DNA of 64,000 nt, from NCBI RefSeq assembly GCF_029837695.1, contig NZ_JAOEEA010000001.1, positions 1-64,000 of the forward strand. Direction: 5' to 3'. The translations under genes and the position numbers were made by a program. Positions 44,069-53,101 of this stretch are shown here, piece by piece (position 1 is the stretch's first letter; every line of letters starts with the position of its first letter). The DNA is from Pseudomonas sp. GD04019 (lineage in GTDB: Bacteria; Pseudomonadota; Gammaproteobacteria; Pseudomonadales; Pseudomonadaceae). The notes under the pieces were generated by a model. That model did not search any database and was not told the origin of the DNA. It saw only the letters and a program-made list of their open reading frames with translations.

Positions 44069-44902
44069 TCAGACCAGCTCGATGCGGTCATCGAAGATGC
44101 GGATCAGGCCCTGCTTGAACAGCCCGCCGATGGCCTTCTTGAAGTTGCCCTTGCTGACGCCGAAAGCCTTGCTGATGACTTCCGGCGGACTCTTGTCGGA
44201 CAGCGCCAGCTTGCCGCCGGCGTTACGCAGTGCAGTGAGGATCTGCTCGGACAGCTCATCGCGAGCCTGCTGGCCGACCGGCTGCAGGCTCAGGCTGATC
44301 TTGCCGTCGGCGCGCAGCTCCTTGATGAAGCCCTTTTCCTGGGAGCCGCCACGCAGGAACTTGAACACCTCGTTCTTGTGGATCAGGCCCCAGTGCTGGC
44401 CATTGATGATGGCCTTGAAGCCCAGGTCGGTCTGCTCCACCACCAGCAGGTCGACTTCCTGACCCACCTGATAGTTCGCCGGGGTCTTGTCCAGATAGCG
44501 GTCCAGGCGCGCGGTGGCGGTGATGCGCCGGCTGCGGTCGAGGTAGACGTGCACCACGCAGTAGTCGCCGACCTGCAGCGGACGCTTCTCCTCGGAGTGC
44601 GGCATCAGCAGGTCCTTGGACAGGCCCCAGTCGAAGAACAGACCGATGCGATTGATATCCACCACCTTGAGGCTGGCGAAGCCGCCGACCTGCACCTTGG
44701 GCTTCTCGGTGGTGGCGATCAGGCGGTCCTCGCTGTCCAGGTAGACGAAGACGTTGAGCCAGTCGCCGACCTCGCACGGCTCGCCCTTGGGGATGTAGCG
44801 CTTGGGCAAGAGGATCTCGCCATCGGCATCGCCGTCGAGATAGAGGCCGAAGTCGGCCAGCTTAGCCACCTGCAGAGAGTTGTAGCGCCCGATCAGAGCC
44901 AT
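44069..44902 (-). CDS. CvfB-like S1 RNA-binding protein
   Basis: A 277-aa protein of tandem S1-like domains and a C-terminal winged helix (VISKAFGVSKGNFKKAIGGL), the CvfB/YitL layout. The N-terminus MALIGRYNSLQVAK and ILLPKRYIP are characteristic. CvfB in Staphylococcus affects virulence gene expression; the role in Pseudomonas is unknown. Start at 44902; the frame upstream runs into a MITE-like element and is not coding. Confidence 0.9.
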   Translation of the reverse strand: MALIGRYNSLQVAKLADFGLYLDGDADGEILLPKRYIPKGEPCEVGDWLNVFVYLDSEDRLIATTEKPKVQVGGFASLKVVDINRIGLFFDWGLSKDLLMPHSEEKRPLQVGDYCVVHVYLDRSRRITATARLDRYLDKTPANYQVGQEVDLLVVEQTDLGFKAIINGQHWGLIHKNEVFKFLRGGSQEKGFIKELRADGKISLSLQPVGQQARDELSEQILTALRNAGGKLALSDKSPPEVISKAFGVSKGNFKKAIGGLFKQGLIRIFDDRIELV

Positions 44903-44941
44903 GTTCACCACCCAATTCGAAGAGGCGGGCATTCTACACCC

Positions 44942-45120
44942 TAGGGCCTGTTGACGTTTTGTCACGGCTGCAACGGGTTGCGCGCCAAATCGCGCCATGC
45001 GTTGTTGCTGGACTTGACGAGGGATCACCATTCCCTGCGTCCCGCGCCTAGCGGATCGCCGTCCGGCCTGGCGCGATTTTGGCGCAGCAACGCGGACGCG
45101 AAAAGCGTCAACAGGCCCTA
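44942..45120. mobile_element. MITE-like element with TA target duplication
   Basis: A 175-bp element (44944-45118) with terminal inverted repeats GGGCCTGTTGACG...CGTCAACAGGCCC, flanked on each side by TA. A second, longer inverted repeat lies inside (44977-44997 against 45069-45091, GTTGCGCGCCAAATCGCGCCA and its near complement), so the whole unit can fold into a hairpin. It has no reading frame of its own. TA duplication suggests mobilisation by an IS630/Tc1-type transposase. It occupies half of the 352-bp gap 44903-45254; I see nothing else there apart from the upstream region of the next gene. Confidence 0.78.
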
Positions 45121-45254
45121 CTGGGAGACAGCCGGTAACATGCGCCACTGGCGTCTAGCACGGGCATGTTTCAGAATCATGGCATTCCGCAACTTCGACC
45201 CGCCCCATCTGTCTGAATTACACGGATTCTCGCCGCCCTATCCCAGGAGCTCCT

Positions 45255-47456
45255 GTGCGCCTTTCCAGTCGCTGGCTGCCGTACCCTGCCGCGTCGCTTT
45301 TCGCCCTCGGCCTGCTGTTCGTTGTGCTGCCCATCGCCGCCCGCTACTGGCTGGGCTGGTCGAGCTGGCCGGGCTATGTTTCCGACCTGGGCATCGGTGG
45401 GCTGCTCCTGCTGCTGTGCTATCGCCGGCCGCTGCTGGCGGCTCCGCTGGCCGCGATCTGGGCCCTCTTCCTGCTGAGCAACGCCGAGTTGGTCAACGCG
45501 GTCGGGCGCATGCCCGAGCCCAGCGATCTCAAATACCTGAGCGATCCCCAGTTCGTCAGCCAGTCCACCCAGGGTAGCGGCCTGCGCTACCCGCTGCTGG
45601 CTGGCGCCCTGGTGATCGGCGTGCTGGCTTGCCTGCTGGTCGGACGCAAAGCCGGACCAAAGATTTCCCGCTACGCCTATGTGCTGCCGGTCGCCCTGCT
45701 GTGCAGCCACGCCATCGATCAGTACCTGGAGCCCAGCGAGGACGACCAGTGGCGTCTGTTCAACCTGCCGCACAAGGTGCTGGCCGAAGGTACCAGCCGC
45801 GTACGCGTGGCGGTGGAGGACTTGCATGCCGGTGAGGACTCCGGCCTGCCGCCGGATATCGACGGCCTGAGCAAGCTGGACCTGTCCGGCGCACCGCTGC
45901 TGCCCGGCGGCGGCAAGGCGCGCAACGTGCTGATCGTGACCCTGGAAGGCATTCCTGGCGCGTATATCGCCAAGAACCGCCAACTGATCGGCAGCAGCTA
46001 TGAAGAAGACCTGATGCCGCGCCTGAGCGAGTGGGCCGAGCGCAGCATGACCACCCCGGACTACGTGCTGCACAGCCACCAGACCATCCGCGGCCTGTAC
46101 TCCATGCTCTGTGGCGACTACGGCAAGCTGGACTCCGGCACGCCCAAGGGCGTGGAGCTGCTCAACAGCCAGACCCGCAATCTGCAATGCCTGCCGCACC
46201 AGATGCGCACCATGGGCTTCCGCACCCACTTCCTACAGGGCGCCGGCCTACGCTTCATGGCCAAGGACCAGATCATGCCGCACATGGGCTTCCAGCAGAC
46301 CCACGGCCGCGACTGGTTCAAGAACAAGCCGTACCTGGAGTTCCCCTGGGGCATGGACGACAAGGCCTACTTCGAGGGTGCGCTGAAGTATGTCAAGCAG
46401 TTGCGCGGCAACCAGCAGCCGTGGATGCTCACCCTGCTCACCGTCGGCACCCACCAACCCTATTCCGCGCCCAAGGAGTACCTGGAGCGCTACCCCACCG
46501 CCAAGCAGGCCGCCATCGGCTACCTGGACGATGCGGTCGCTGACTTCCTCGAAGGCCTGGAGAAACAGGGCGTGCTCAAGGACACCCTGGTGATCGTCAC
46601 CTCCGACGAATCCCACGGCCTGGAAAACGTACGCCTGGCCTCGGCCTGGGGCTTCAACCTGGTGCTGGCGCCGGATGGCGACCAGCTGCCCAAGGTCAAG
46701 CCTGGGGTATACGGCCACGTCGACCTGACCACCTCGGTGCTCGACTACTTCGACCTGCCGGTCCCGGACAACATCGCCGGCCGCTCGCTGTTCCGCGACT
46801 ACGCCACCCCGCGCGAGATCATGTCGTACACCAACGGCCTGCTGCGTCAGCACGATGGCAAGGTGTTCACCGAGTGCACCTTCCAGCAGGTGTGCCGCCG
46901 TTACGAGAGCACCGGCTTCATCACCGCCCATCCCAAGTACATGGGCCGGGTCACCGGGCGCCAGGCACGCCTGGTCAGCCAGCGCGCCGCCCTGCTCGAC
47001 CAGTCCATCACTGGCGGGCAGATCGGCCAGCGCTATCAGTTCGCCAACCGCGAGCGCATCGACCTCAAGGTCGAATCGCGCGACGACTGGACGGACAACC
47101 TGATCGGCGCCCAGTACCTGGAAATGCCCAAGGGCACCCGCACCCGCGTGACCCTGAAGATCGAAGCCGTGCGCCTGGACCGCAACGGCGCGGCGCTGCG
47201 CCTGATCACCAAGGAATTCGATCGCAACAACAGCCTGACCATCCCGCCGCTGCCGGCGCTCAAGCGCGGCGAGATCGTCGAGCTGAGCTTCGATTTCGAC
47301 AACCCGGAAACCCGCAAGGCGTTCTCCTTCCACCTGCTTGGCGAAGGCCGCGGCGCCATCCGCATCAGCGACTTCAGCGTGGTCACCGAGCCGTTGCCGC
47401 CGGAGCTGGTGGCTAACCAGGAAGTCGACTCGGCCATGGAGGCGGCGGCTCACTAA
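45255..47456 (+). CDS. LtaS-like membrane sulfatase / phosphoglycerol transferase
   Basis: A 733-aa protein: four or five N-terminal membrane segments (to ~160), then an alkaline-phosphatase/sulfatase domain (~225-510) opening with NVLIVTLEGIPGAY and with Thr277 in SHQTIRGLYSML as the probable nucleophile; SDESHG supplies metal ligands. A ~200-residue C-terminal beta domain follows. In Gram-negatives such proteins decorate periplasmic glucans or lipids with phosphoglycerol or phosphoethanolamine. GTG start with AGGAG upstream. Confidence 0.88.
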   Translation: MRLSSRWLPYPAASLFALGLLFVVLPIAARYWLGWSSWPGYVSDLGIGGLLLLLCYRRPLLAAPLAAIWALFLLSNAELVNAVGRMPEPSDLKYLSDPQFVSQSTQGSGLRYPLLAGALVIGVLACLLVGRKAGPKISRYAYVLPVALLCSHAIDQYLEPSEDDQWRLFNLPHKVLAEGTSRVRVAVEDLHAGEDSGLPPDIDGLSKLDLSGAPLLPGGGKARNVLIVTLEGIPGAYIAKNRQLIGSSYEEDLMPRLSEWAERSMTTPDYVLHSHQTIRGLYSMLCGDYGKLDSGTPKGVELLNSQTRNLQCLPHQMRTMGFRTHFLQGAGLRFMAKDQIMPHMGFQQTHGRDWFKNKPYLEFPWGMDDKAYFEGALKYVKQLRGNQQPWMLTLLTVGTHQPYSAPKEYLERYPTAKQAAIGYLDDAVADFLEGLEKQGVLKDTLVIVTSDESHGLENVRLASAWGFNLVLAPDGDQLPKVKPGVYGHVDLTTSVLDYFDLPVPDNIAGRSLFRDYATPREIMSYTNGLLRQHDGKVFTECTFQQVCRRYESTGFITAHPKYMGRVTGRQARLVSQRAALLDQSITGGQIGQRYQFANRERIDLKVESRDDWTDNLIGAQYLEMPKGTRTRVTLKIEAVRLDRNGAALRLITKEFDRNNSLTIPPLPALKRGEIVELSFDFDNPETRKAFSFHLLGEGRGAIRISDFSVVTEPLPPELVANQEVDSAMEAAAH

Positions 47457-47474
47457 GGGTTGCCGCCCAGCTGG

Positions 47475-47528
47475 TAGCCCGGATGCAATCCGGGGACGGA
47501 GCCCCTGTTTCCCGGATGCATCCGGGCT
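47475..47528. repeat. REP-like inverted repeat (family B, copy 2)
   Basis: TAGCCCGGATGCAATCCGGG at 47475-47494 and a 2-bp-shorter inverted arm CCCGGATGCATCCGGGCT at 47511-47528. Same family as 3695-3750. Confidence 0.82.
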
Positions 47529-47535
47529 GCTCGTC

Positions 47536-47573
47536 GCCCCTCTCCCGCAACGCGAGAGGGAGAGGGCTTTTTG
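47536..47573. repeat. Variant hairpin repeat family A (copy 8) ending in T-tract
   Basis: CCCCTCTCCCGCAACGCGAGAGGGAGAGGGCTTTTT. The family-A hairpin here has a different loop (GCAACGC) and runs into CTTTTT, so it probably also terminates the upstream gene. Confidence 0.65.
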
Positions 47574-47576
47574 GCT

Positions 47577-48704
47577 TTAGTAACCCAACCCCAACCGGAC
47601 CAGCTTGCCGTCCGGTGCATCGATCAGCAGATACAGGTAGCCATCCGGCCCCTGGCGCACATCGCGGATGCGCCAACCCTTGTCCTGCAGTAGACGTTCC
47701 TCATGCCCCACCCTGTCGCCGTCCAGCTGCAGGCGGATCAGCGACTGGTCGGCCAGCGCACCGATGAACAGGCTGTGCTGCCAGGCCGGGAAGCGCTCGG
47801 CGGCATAGAAGGCCATGCCGGAGATCGCCGGCGACTTTTCCCACACGTGCTGCGGCGCCTCGGTGCCGGCCACCCGCTCGCCTTCGGCCTCGGGAATTGG
47901 CAGCAAGCTGTAGTTGACCCCGTGGGTGGCCAGCGGCCAGCCGTAGTTGCGTCCTTTGCGCGGAATATTGATCTCGTCGCCGCCGCGCGGGCCGTGCTCG
48001 TGCAGCCAGATGGCGCCGCTCCAGGGATTGACTGCCATCCCCTGGGGATTGCGGTGGCCGTAGGACCAGATCTCCGTGCGTGCGCCCGGCTTGCCGACGA
48101 AGGGATTGTCCGGCGGCACACTGCCGTCTGGCTTCAGCCGCACCAGCTTGCCCTGCAGCTTGTCCAGTTCCTGGGCGGTGGCGCGCTGGTTGTTCTCGCC
48201 CAGACTGATGTACAGGAAGCCCTGATCATCGAAGACCAGGCGCGAGCCGAAATGAATGCCCTCGGACAGCTTGGGCTGCTGGCGGAAGATCACCCGGAAA
48301 TCCTCCAGCGCACTCATGTCTTCCTTCAGCCGACCACGGCCGACCGCGGTACCGGCCTTGTTGCCGGACTCGTCCGCCTCGGCATAGCTCAGGTAGACCA
48401 GGCGATCCCGGACGAAGTCCGGCGACAGTGCAACGTCCAGCAAGCCGCCCTGGCCACGGGCATACACCTGCGGTACCCCGGTCAACGGCGCCTGAAGACG
48501 CCCCTGGGCATCCAGCCAGCGCAGGCGCCCTGGGCGCTCGGTGATCAGGCTGCCCTGGCCATCCGGCAGGAAAGCCAGGCTCCAGGGATGTTCCAGACCG
48601 CCCACCACCTCGGTCAGCTGCAGCTCTCCGAGCTCGCTACGCTCGGCCATGGCCGGCGCCGCCAGCAGCGTGCCCGTGATCAGGATTGCCAATATCTGCC
48701 GCAT
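47577..48704 (-). CDS. PQQ-dependent aldose sugar dehydrogenase-like protein
   Basis: A 375-aa soluble glucose/aldose dehydrogenase of the YliI/Asd type with a signal peptide (LLAAPAMA). The propeller has LEHPWSLAFLPDG at the start, GHRNPQGMA, EHGPRGGDEIN and GMAFYAAERFP in the usual order. It would oxidise sugars in the periplasm with PQQ. No pqq genes lie nearby. Confidence 0.92.
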   Translation of the reverse strand: MRQILAILITGTLLAAPAMAERSELGELQLTEVVGGLEHPWSLAFLPDGQGSLITERPGRLRWLDAQGRLQAPLTGVPQVYARGQGGLLDVALSPDFVRDRLVYLSYAEADESGNKAGTAVGRGRLKEDMSALEDFRVIFRQQPKLSEGIHFGSRLVFDDQGFLYISLGENNQRATAQELDKLQGKLVRLKPDGSVPPDNPFVGKPGARTEIWSYGHRNPQGMAVNPWSGAIWLHEHGPRGGDEINIPRKGRNYGWPLATHGVNYSLLPIPEAEGERVAGTEAPQHVWEKSPAISGMAFYAAERFPAWQHSLFIGALADQSLIRLQLDGDRVGHEERLLQDKGWRIRDVRQGPDGYLYLLIDAPDGKLVRLGLGY

Positions 48705-48805
48705 GTTCGTCCTCGCTCTCGCCCGACCTTTCTTTTAGCCCAATCCCGGTGCAGGCCCCAGGCCGGTTACAATGCCTTTCATTTCCTGATGTGACACCCG
48801 CTGCC

Positions 48806-49528
48806 ATGACCGAAGCCGAACGCCTGTCGAAACGCCTGATCCAGCAGATCTCCTGCTCGCGCCGCGAGGCGGAGCTGTACATCGAGGGCGGCTGGGTCAC
48901 GGTGGATGGCCAGGTGATCGAGGAGCCGCAGCACCCGGTGCGCGACGAGCAGGTGGTATTGCTGCCCGGCGCCAAGGCCGAGACCCAGCCGCCGATCACA
49001 CTGCTGCTGCACAAGCCGGTCGGCCTCGGCTGCGGCATGGGCGCCAACTCCACCCAGCAGTTGCTCAGCCACGCCCACCACTGGGCCGAGGATGCCAGCG
49101 GCATCCGCCCGCTGAACCGCCACCTGCGCCGCCTGGAACTGCTCACCCCGCTGGAAACCGACGCCAGCGGCCTGCTGGTGTTCAGCCAGAGCCACGCGGT
49201 GGTACGCCTGTTCAAGGAACAGGGCGCGACGCTGGAGCAGGAATACCTGGTGGAGGTGGCCGGTAGCCTGGACGAAAAAGGCCTCAAGCGCCTGAGCTTC
49301 GGCCAGACCTACAAAGGCGTGACGGTGCCGCCGTGCAAGGTCAGCTGGCAGAGCGAGACGCGCCTGCGCTTCGCCATCAAGGCCGTGCAACCGGGCCAGC
49401 TGCGTTTCATGTGCGAACACGTCGGCCTGCAGGTGCTGGGCATCCGCCGCCTGCGCTTCGGCCGCACCGGCCTGGCCAAGGTGCCGGTCGGCCAGTGGCG
49501 CTATCTGGGGTTGAACGAGAAGTTCTGA
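48806..49528 (+). CDS. rRNA pseudouridine synthase (RsuA/RluF family)
   Basis: A 240-aa protein: N-terminal S4 RNA-binding domain (RLSKRLIQQISCSRREAELYI), then a pseudouridine synthase domain with LLLHKPVGLG and the catalytic Asp in LETDASGLLVFS. The motif is degenerate relative to RLDxxSEGLL but keeps the Asp. The exact rRNA site is not predictable. Start at 48806 (MTEAERLSKRL). Confidence 0.9.
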   Translation: MTEAERLSKRLIQQISCSRREAELYIEGGWVTVDGQVIEEPQHPVRDEQVVLLPGAKAETQPPITLLLHKPVGLGCGMGANSTQQLLSHAHHWAEDASGIRPLNRHLRRLELLTPLETDASGLLVFSQSHAVVRLFKEQGATLEQEYLVEVAGSLDEKGLKRLSFGQTYKGVTVPPCKVSWQSETRLRFAIKAVQPGQLRFMCEHVGLQVLGIRRLRFGRTGLAKVPVGQWRYLGLNEKF

Positions 49529-50254
49529 TCAGTAGTTGGCGTAGCGCTGTTCTATGCGCAGGTATTCGCCATTGGCGCGGATGGCCGCCAGGCCTCGGTT
49601 GAAGCGCTCGCTCTGCTCCGGCAGGCGGAAGCCGACGCTGTAGGCGGTTGGCGGAAACAGCATGTACTGGGTCACCGCCACGCTGGTGTCGACCTGCTCG
49701 CCGACCTCGCGATTGAAATAGCGCATGATGCGCGGGTCGCCCACCACCACGTCGATACGCCCGCTGTACAACAGGCGGTTGCGATTGATCTGCTGGGCCT
49801 CCTCACGGTAGCGCGGGTTGGCCTCGGCCATGGCCTGGAACTCCGGCCCAAGCAGGTGGCGAGCGCGCTGGAAGGTGCTGATCGAGTAGCGTCCCAGATC
49901 GGCGATGCTGTTTATCCGGTAGCCACGCGACGACAGCGCCAGGGCGACATTCTGACAATGGATATAGGGCGCCGAGTAGTAGACCGGCATGCCGCTGTAG
50001 GCATTGGTGGTGGCGATGCCATCCAGCTCGCCCTTGCCCAGCGCCAGGTGCAGCCGCTCCATGGGCGCGTAGCGCACCTCCACCTCGTCGCCTGCGGCGC
50101 GCACAGCAGCCACCACGATGTCGTACTCCAGCCCGCGGCTCTGGCCCTCGAATACGTAGGGCGGCTTGTGCGTGCCGAAGCCGATGCGCAGCGACTCTGC
50201 CAGCGCGGTGGGCGCCAGCAGCAGAAACAGCCACAGCCAGACGCGTGAAAACAT
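49529..50254 (-). CDS. Periplasmic amino-acid-type solute-binding protein
   Basis: A 241-aa protein with signal peptide (LLLAPTALA) and a type-2 periplasmic-binding fold: IGFGTHKPPYVFEG, GLEYDIV, ELDGIATTNAY. No permease or ATPase genes accompany it, so it may be an orphan binding protein or sensor. It converges on the pseudouridine synthase with no gap. Confidence 0.87.
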   Translation of the reverse strand: MFSRVWLWLFLLLAPTALAESLRIGFGTHKPPYVFEGQSRGLEYDIVVAAVRAAGDEVEVRYAPMERLHLALGKGELDGIATTNAYSGMPVYYSAPYIHCQNVALALSSRGYRINSIADLGRYSISTFQRARHLLGPEFQAMAEANPRYREEAQQINRNRLLYSGRIDVVVGDPRIMRYFNREVGEQVDTSVAVTQYMLFPPTAYSVGFRLPEQSERFNRGLAAIRANGEYLRIEQRYANY

Positions 50255-50391
50255 GCAGTTCCCCTTAGCGATGGACCTAGCATAGGTGGTCGTCCATGGC
50301 TGGCGCCATCACTCGCGCATATGCAGGGCGATTCATCCGATGGCGGCGTCTTGGGTCTAGACTCAGCGCTCTCAGACGATGGAGAACTGCC

Positions 50392-51369
50392 ATGCTCAAA
50401 GCCGAATACCAACACCGCGGCAAGGTCCCGCAGGACGTGATCGAAGCGGTGGAGCTGCAACTGCCACCGCTGCCTGCCGGCCAGGCCCTGGTCAAGGTGC
50501 TGGCGGCACCGATCAACCCTTCCGACGTACTGACCCTGACCGGCGAATACGGCATGCTGCCGCCGCTGCCGGCCATCGGCGGTAACGAGGGCGTCGGCCG
50601 CGTCGAACAGCTGGGCGAAGGCGTGAGCAACGTCAAGGTCGGCCAGACCGTGCTGCTGCCGGTGGGCATCGGCACCTGGGTCACCCACCTGCACGCCCCC
50701 GCCGCCAAGCTGATCCCGCTGCCGGACGCCGATCCGCAACAGTTGGCGATGATGACCATCAACCCGCCGACCGCCTCCCTGCTGCTCAGCGAGTTCGTGG
50801 ACCTCAAGCCGGGCGACTGGGTGATCCAGAACGCGGCCAACTCCGGCGTCGGCGGCTACCTGATCCAGCTGGCCAAGCTGCGTGGTTTCAAGACCATCAA
50901 CGTGGTGCGCCGCGAAGCCGCGGTGGCCGGGGTCAAGGCCGAGGGCGGTGACGTGGTGCTGCTGGACGGCCCTGACCTGCACAAGCGCGTACGCGAGGCC
51001 ACCGGTGGTGCGCCGGTGATGCTCGGCATTGACGCCGTGGGCGGCGCCGCCACCGATCACGTGGCGGCCTGCCTGAGCGAGGGCGGCAAGCTGGTGAACT
51101 ACGGTCTGATGAGCGGCGAGCCGTGCCAGGTGTCGGCGGCCTCCTTCGTGTTCCGCGACGTGACCCTGCGCGGCTTCTGGCTGGCCAAGTGGTTCCAGAA
51201 GGCCAGCCAGGCCGACCAGTTCCGCGTGTTCGGCGAGCTGACCCAGCTGATCGCCAGCGGCAAGCTCAAGGCCCGTGTCGCCGCCACCTACAACATCAGC
51301 CAGATCAAGGAAGCCATTGCTGCGGCCGCCGCTGGCGAGCGCGACGGCAAGATCCTGATAGTGCCCTGA
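50392..51369 (+). CDS. MDR-family 2-enoyl thioester reductase-like protein
   Basis: A 325-aa medium-chain dehydrogenase/reductase of the MECR/ETR type. APINPSDVLTLTGEYG, AIGGNEGVGRVE and the nucleotide-binding NSGVGGYLIQLAK are visible. No catalytic zinc ligands. Family members reduce trans-2-enoyl-CoA/ACP or quinones with NADPH. Start at 50392 (MLKAEYQHRGK), with GGAG 9 nt upstream. Confidence 0.88.
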   Translation: MLKAEYQHRGKVPQDVIEAVELQLPPLPAGQALVKVLAAPINPSDVLTLTGEYGMLPPLPAIGGNEGVGRVEQLGEGVSNVKVGQTVLLPVGIGTWVTHLHAPAAKLIPLPDADPQQLAMMTINPPTASLLLSEFVDLKPGDWVIQNAANSGVGGYLIQLAKLRGFKTINVVRREAAVAGVKAEGGDVVLLDGPDLHKRVREATGGAPVMLGIDAVGGAATDHVAACLSEGGKLVNYGLMSGEPCQVSAASFVFRDVTLRGFWLAKWFQKASQADQFRVFGELTQLIASGKLKARVAATYNISQIKEAIAAAAAGERDGKILIVP

Positions 51370-51382
51370 GCGGCTCACGCAA

Positions 51383-51416
51383 AAAGAAAAGGGGGCCTGT
51401 AGGCCCCCTTCTCGTT
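51383..51416 (+). terminator. Terminator after the MDR reductase
   Basis: AAGGGGGCCT (51389-51398), loop GT, AGGCCCCCTT (51401-51410), then CTCGTTTC. Confidence 0.82.
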
Positions 51417-51456
51417 TCACCGCCGGCTTCGTCCCATCGAGCAGTAACTCGGACTA

Positions 51457-51491
51457 CCCCCTCTCCCTCCGGGAGAGGGTCGGGGTGAGGG
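51457..51491. repeat. Hairpin repeat family A, copy 9
   Basis: CCCCCTCTCCCTCCGGGAGAGGG then TCGGGGTGAGGG; forward partner of the copy at 51522. Confidence 0.75.
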
Positions 51492-51521
51492 CGTCAAAGG
51501 CAGCTCGGAGCGGCCTGAACT

Positions 51522-51571
51522 CCCCTCACCCTACGCGGGCCGCCCCAGCCCCTCTGCCATAGGGAGAGGGG
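51522..51571. repeat. Hairpin repeat family A, copy 10 (interrupted)
   Basis: CCCCTCACCC, an 11-bp insertion-like stretch (TACGCGGGCCG), then CCCCAGCCCCTCTGCC-ATA-GGGAGAGGGG. Inverted relative to copy 9, adjacent to the helicase stop. Confidence 0.7.
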
Positions 51572-51579
51572 AGCCAGTT

Positions 51580-52926
51580 TCACTCCGCCGCCGGCTTCTT
51601 GCGTTTCAGTGGGGCCATGCCGTCCTGGCTGACCAGGCTGGAGGGCGCGGCCTTCGGCGCGTTCGAGCGGCGCTTGGCGGCTGCAGGCTTGTTGGCCGCA
51701 CTCTTCTTCGAGCCATCCTTCTTGTCGGTCTTTTTCTTCTTCACGCCGACGGCCTTGCCGGATGCCTTGACGTTCTTCGGCCCCTGGTAGCTGCCCTTGA
51801 GCTCCTTGATCACCCGGCGCTCGAAACGCTGCTTGAGGTAGCGTTCGATGCTCGACATCAGATTCCAGTCGTTGTGGCAGATCAGCGATACCGCCAGGCC
51901 CTCGGCGCCGGCACGACCGGTACGGCCGATGCGGTGCACATACTCATCGCCGGAGCGCGGCATATCGAAGTTGATCACCAGATCCAGACCCTCGATATCC
52001 AGGCCGCGGGCCGCCACGTCGGTGGCCACCAGCACCTTGCTGCCACCCTGCTTGAGGCGGTCCATGGCCAGCTTGCGGTCTTTCTGGTCCTTGTCGCCGT
52101 GCAACACGAAGGCCTTGTAGTCCGCCGCCACCAGGTGACCGTACAGGCGATCGGCCTGCACCCGGGTGTTGGTGAAGACGATGGCCTTGCGGTAGGTCTC
52201 GTTGCTCAGCAGCCAGTGCACCAGACGTTCCTTGTGGCCCGGATCGTCGGCGGTGATGATCTGCTGGACGGTGGTCTCGCCGAGCTGGTCGACGCTGTTG
52301 AGCTTGAGATGCACCGGCTCGCGCAGCACCTTGGCGATCATCTCGCGCAGCACCTTGCCACCGCCGGTGGCGGAGAACAGCAGGGTCTGCTGGCGGTTGG
52401 CGCACTCGGCGGTGATGCGCTCGATGTCCTCGGCGAAGCCCATGTCGAGCATGCGGTCGGCCTCGTCCAGTACCAGCACCTCGACCCCGTTGAGCTTCAG
52501 GCTGCCGGCGTTGAGGTGTTCCATCAGACGACCGGGCGTGGCGATCAGCAGGTCCGGCTGACGGCGCAGTATGGCCGCCTGCTCCTTGAAGTCCTCGCCG
52601 CCGGTGACCAGCGCCGACTTGAGGAAGGTGAACTGGGAGAAACGCTCGACTTCCTTGACGATCTGCTGGGCCAGCTCGCGGGTCGGCAGCAGGATCAGCG
52701 AACGCACGTCAGTGCGCTGCTTGGAGTTGGCATCGCCAAGCAGCCGGTTGAGCAGCGGCAGCAGGAAGGCTGCGGTCTTGCCACTGCCGGTCTGCGCCGT
52801 CACCCGCAGGTCACGCCCCTGCAGAGCCGGCGGAATGGCCGCGAGCTGCACCGGCGTCGGCTCGGTGAAGTTCAGCTCGGCGACGGCCTTGAGCAGGCGT
52901 TCATGCAGGGCGAATTGGGAGAACAC
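51580..52926 (-). CDS. DEAD-box RNA helicase
   Basis: A 448-aa helicase: Q motif (FTEPTPVQLAAIP), motif I AQTGSGKT, DEAD in LVLDEADRMLD, SAT in FSATGG, and motif VI HRIGRTGRAG, then a ~100-residue Lys/Ala-rich basic tail. The tail resembles RhlE/DbpA-like RNA-binding extensions. The start is the GTG at 52926 (FSQFALHERLLKAV), with GAGG 8 nt upstream; upstream frame to 53184 would run across the yhhQ promoter and riboswitch. Divergent from yhhQ. Confidence 0.93.
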   Translation of the reverse strand: MFSQFALHERLLKAVAELNFTEPTPVQLAAIPPALQGRDLRVTAQTGSGKTAAFLLPLLNRLLGDANSKQRTDVRSLILLPTRELAQQIVKEVERFSQFTFLKSALVTGGEDFKEQAAILRRQPDLLIATPGRLMEHLNAGSLKLNGVEVLVLDEADRMLDMGFAEDIERITAECANRQQTLLFSATGGGKVLREMIAKVLREPVHLKLNSVDQLGETTVQQIITADDPGHKERLVHWLLSNETYRKAIVFTNTRVQADRLYGHLVAADYKAFVLHGDKDQKDRKLAMDRLKQGGSKVLVATDVAARGLDIEGLDLVINFDMPRSGDEYVHRIGRTGRAGAEGLAVSLICHNDWNLMSSIERYLKQRFERRVIKELKGSYQGPKNVKASGKAVGVKKKKTDKKDGSKKSAANKPAAAKRRSNAPKAAPSSLVSQDGMAPLKRKKPAAE

Positions 52927-53007
52927 AGGACTTACCTCGGCGCAAAATCGGAAAACAGCTGCATAGGTTACCGGTTGTCGGGGCAAAAGGCCGCATCTGA
53001 TCGAATT

Positions 53008-53036
53008 TTGTACAAAACCGTCCGAACGGATAGAAT
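53008..53036 (+). promoter_or_regulatory. Sigma-70 promoter of yhhQ
   Basis: TTGTAC (53008-53013), 17-bp spacer, TAGAAT (53031-53036). Transcription would start near 53043, some 20 nt before the riboswitch. Confidence 0.72.
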
Positions 53037-53062
53037 GCGCGCCGCCAGCCATTCCGGCCGGC

Positions 53063-53094
53063 ATGGGTTCCCTAACCCCATCCACTAAAAAGGT
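53063..53094 (+). promoter_or_regulatory. preQ1-I riboswitch
   Basis: P1 pairs ATGGG (53063-53067) with CCCAT (53077-53081), enclosing TTCCCTAAC. An A-rich strand (CCACTAAAAA) leads to GG (53092-53093), which can pair with CC in the loop to form the class I pseudoknot. The GGTTC...AACCC core and AAAAAGG tail match known preQ1-I aptamers. The ribosome binding site AAAAAGG is within it, 8 nt before the yhhQ ATG, so preQ1 binding would block translation. Confidence 0.78.
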
Positions 53095-53101
53095 AGCTTC
53101 C

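Noticed and set aside
44951..45577. 208-codon frame through the MITE into the LtaS-like gene
   Set aside because: Crosses the MITE and continues out of frame over a better-supported gene.
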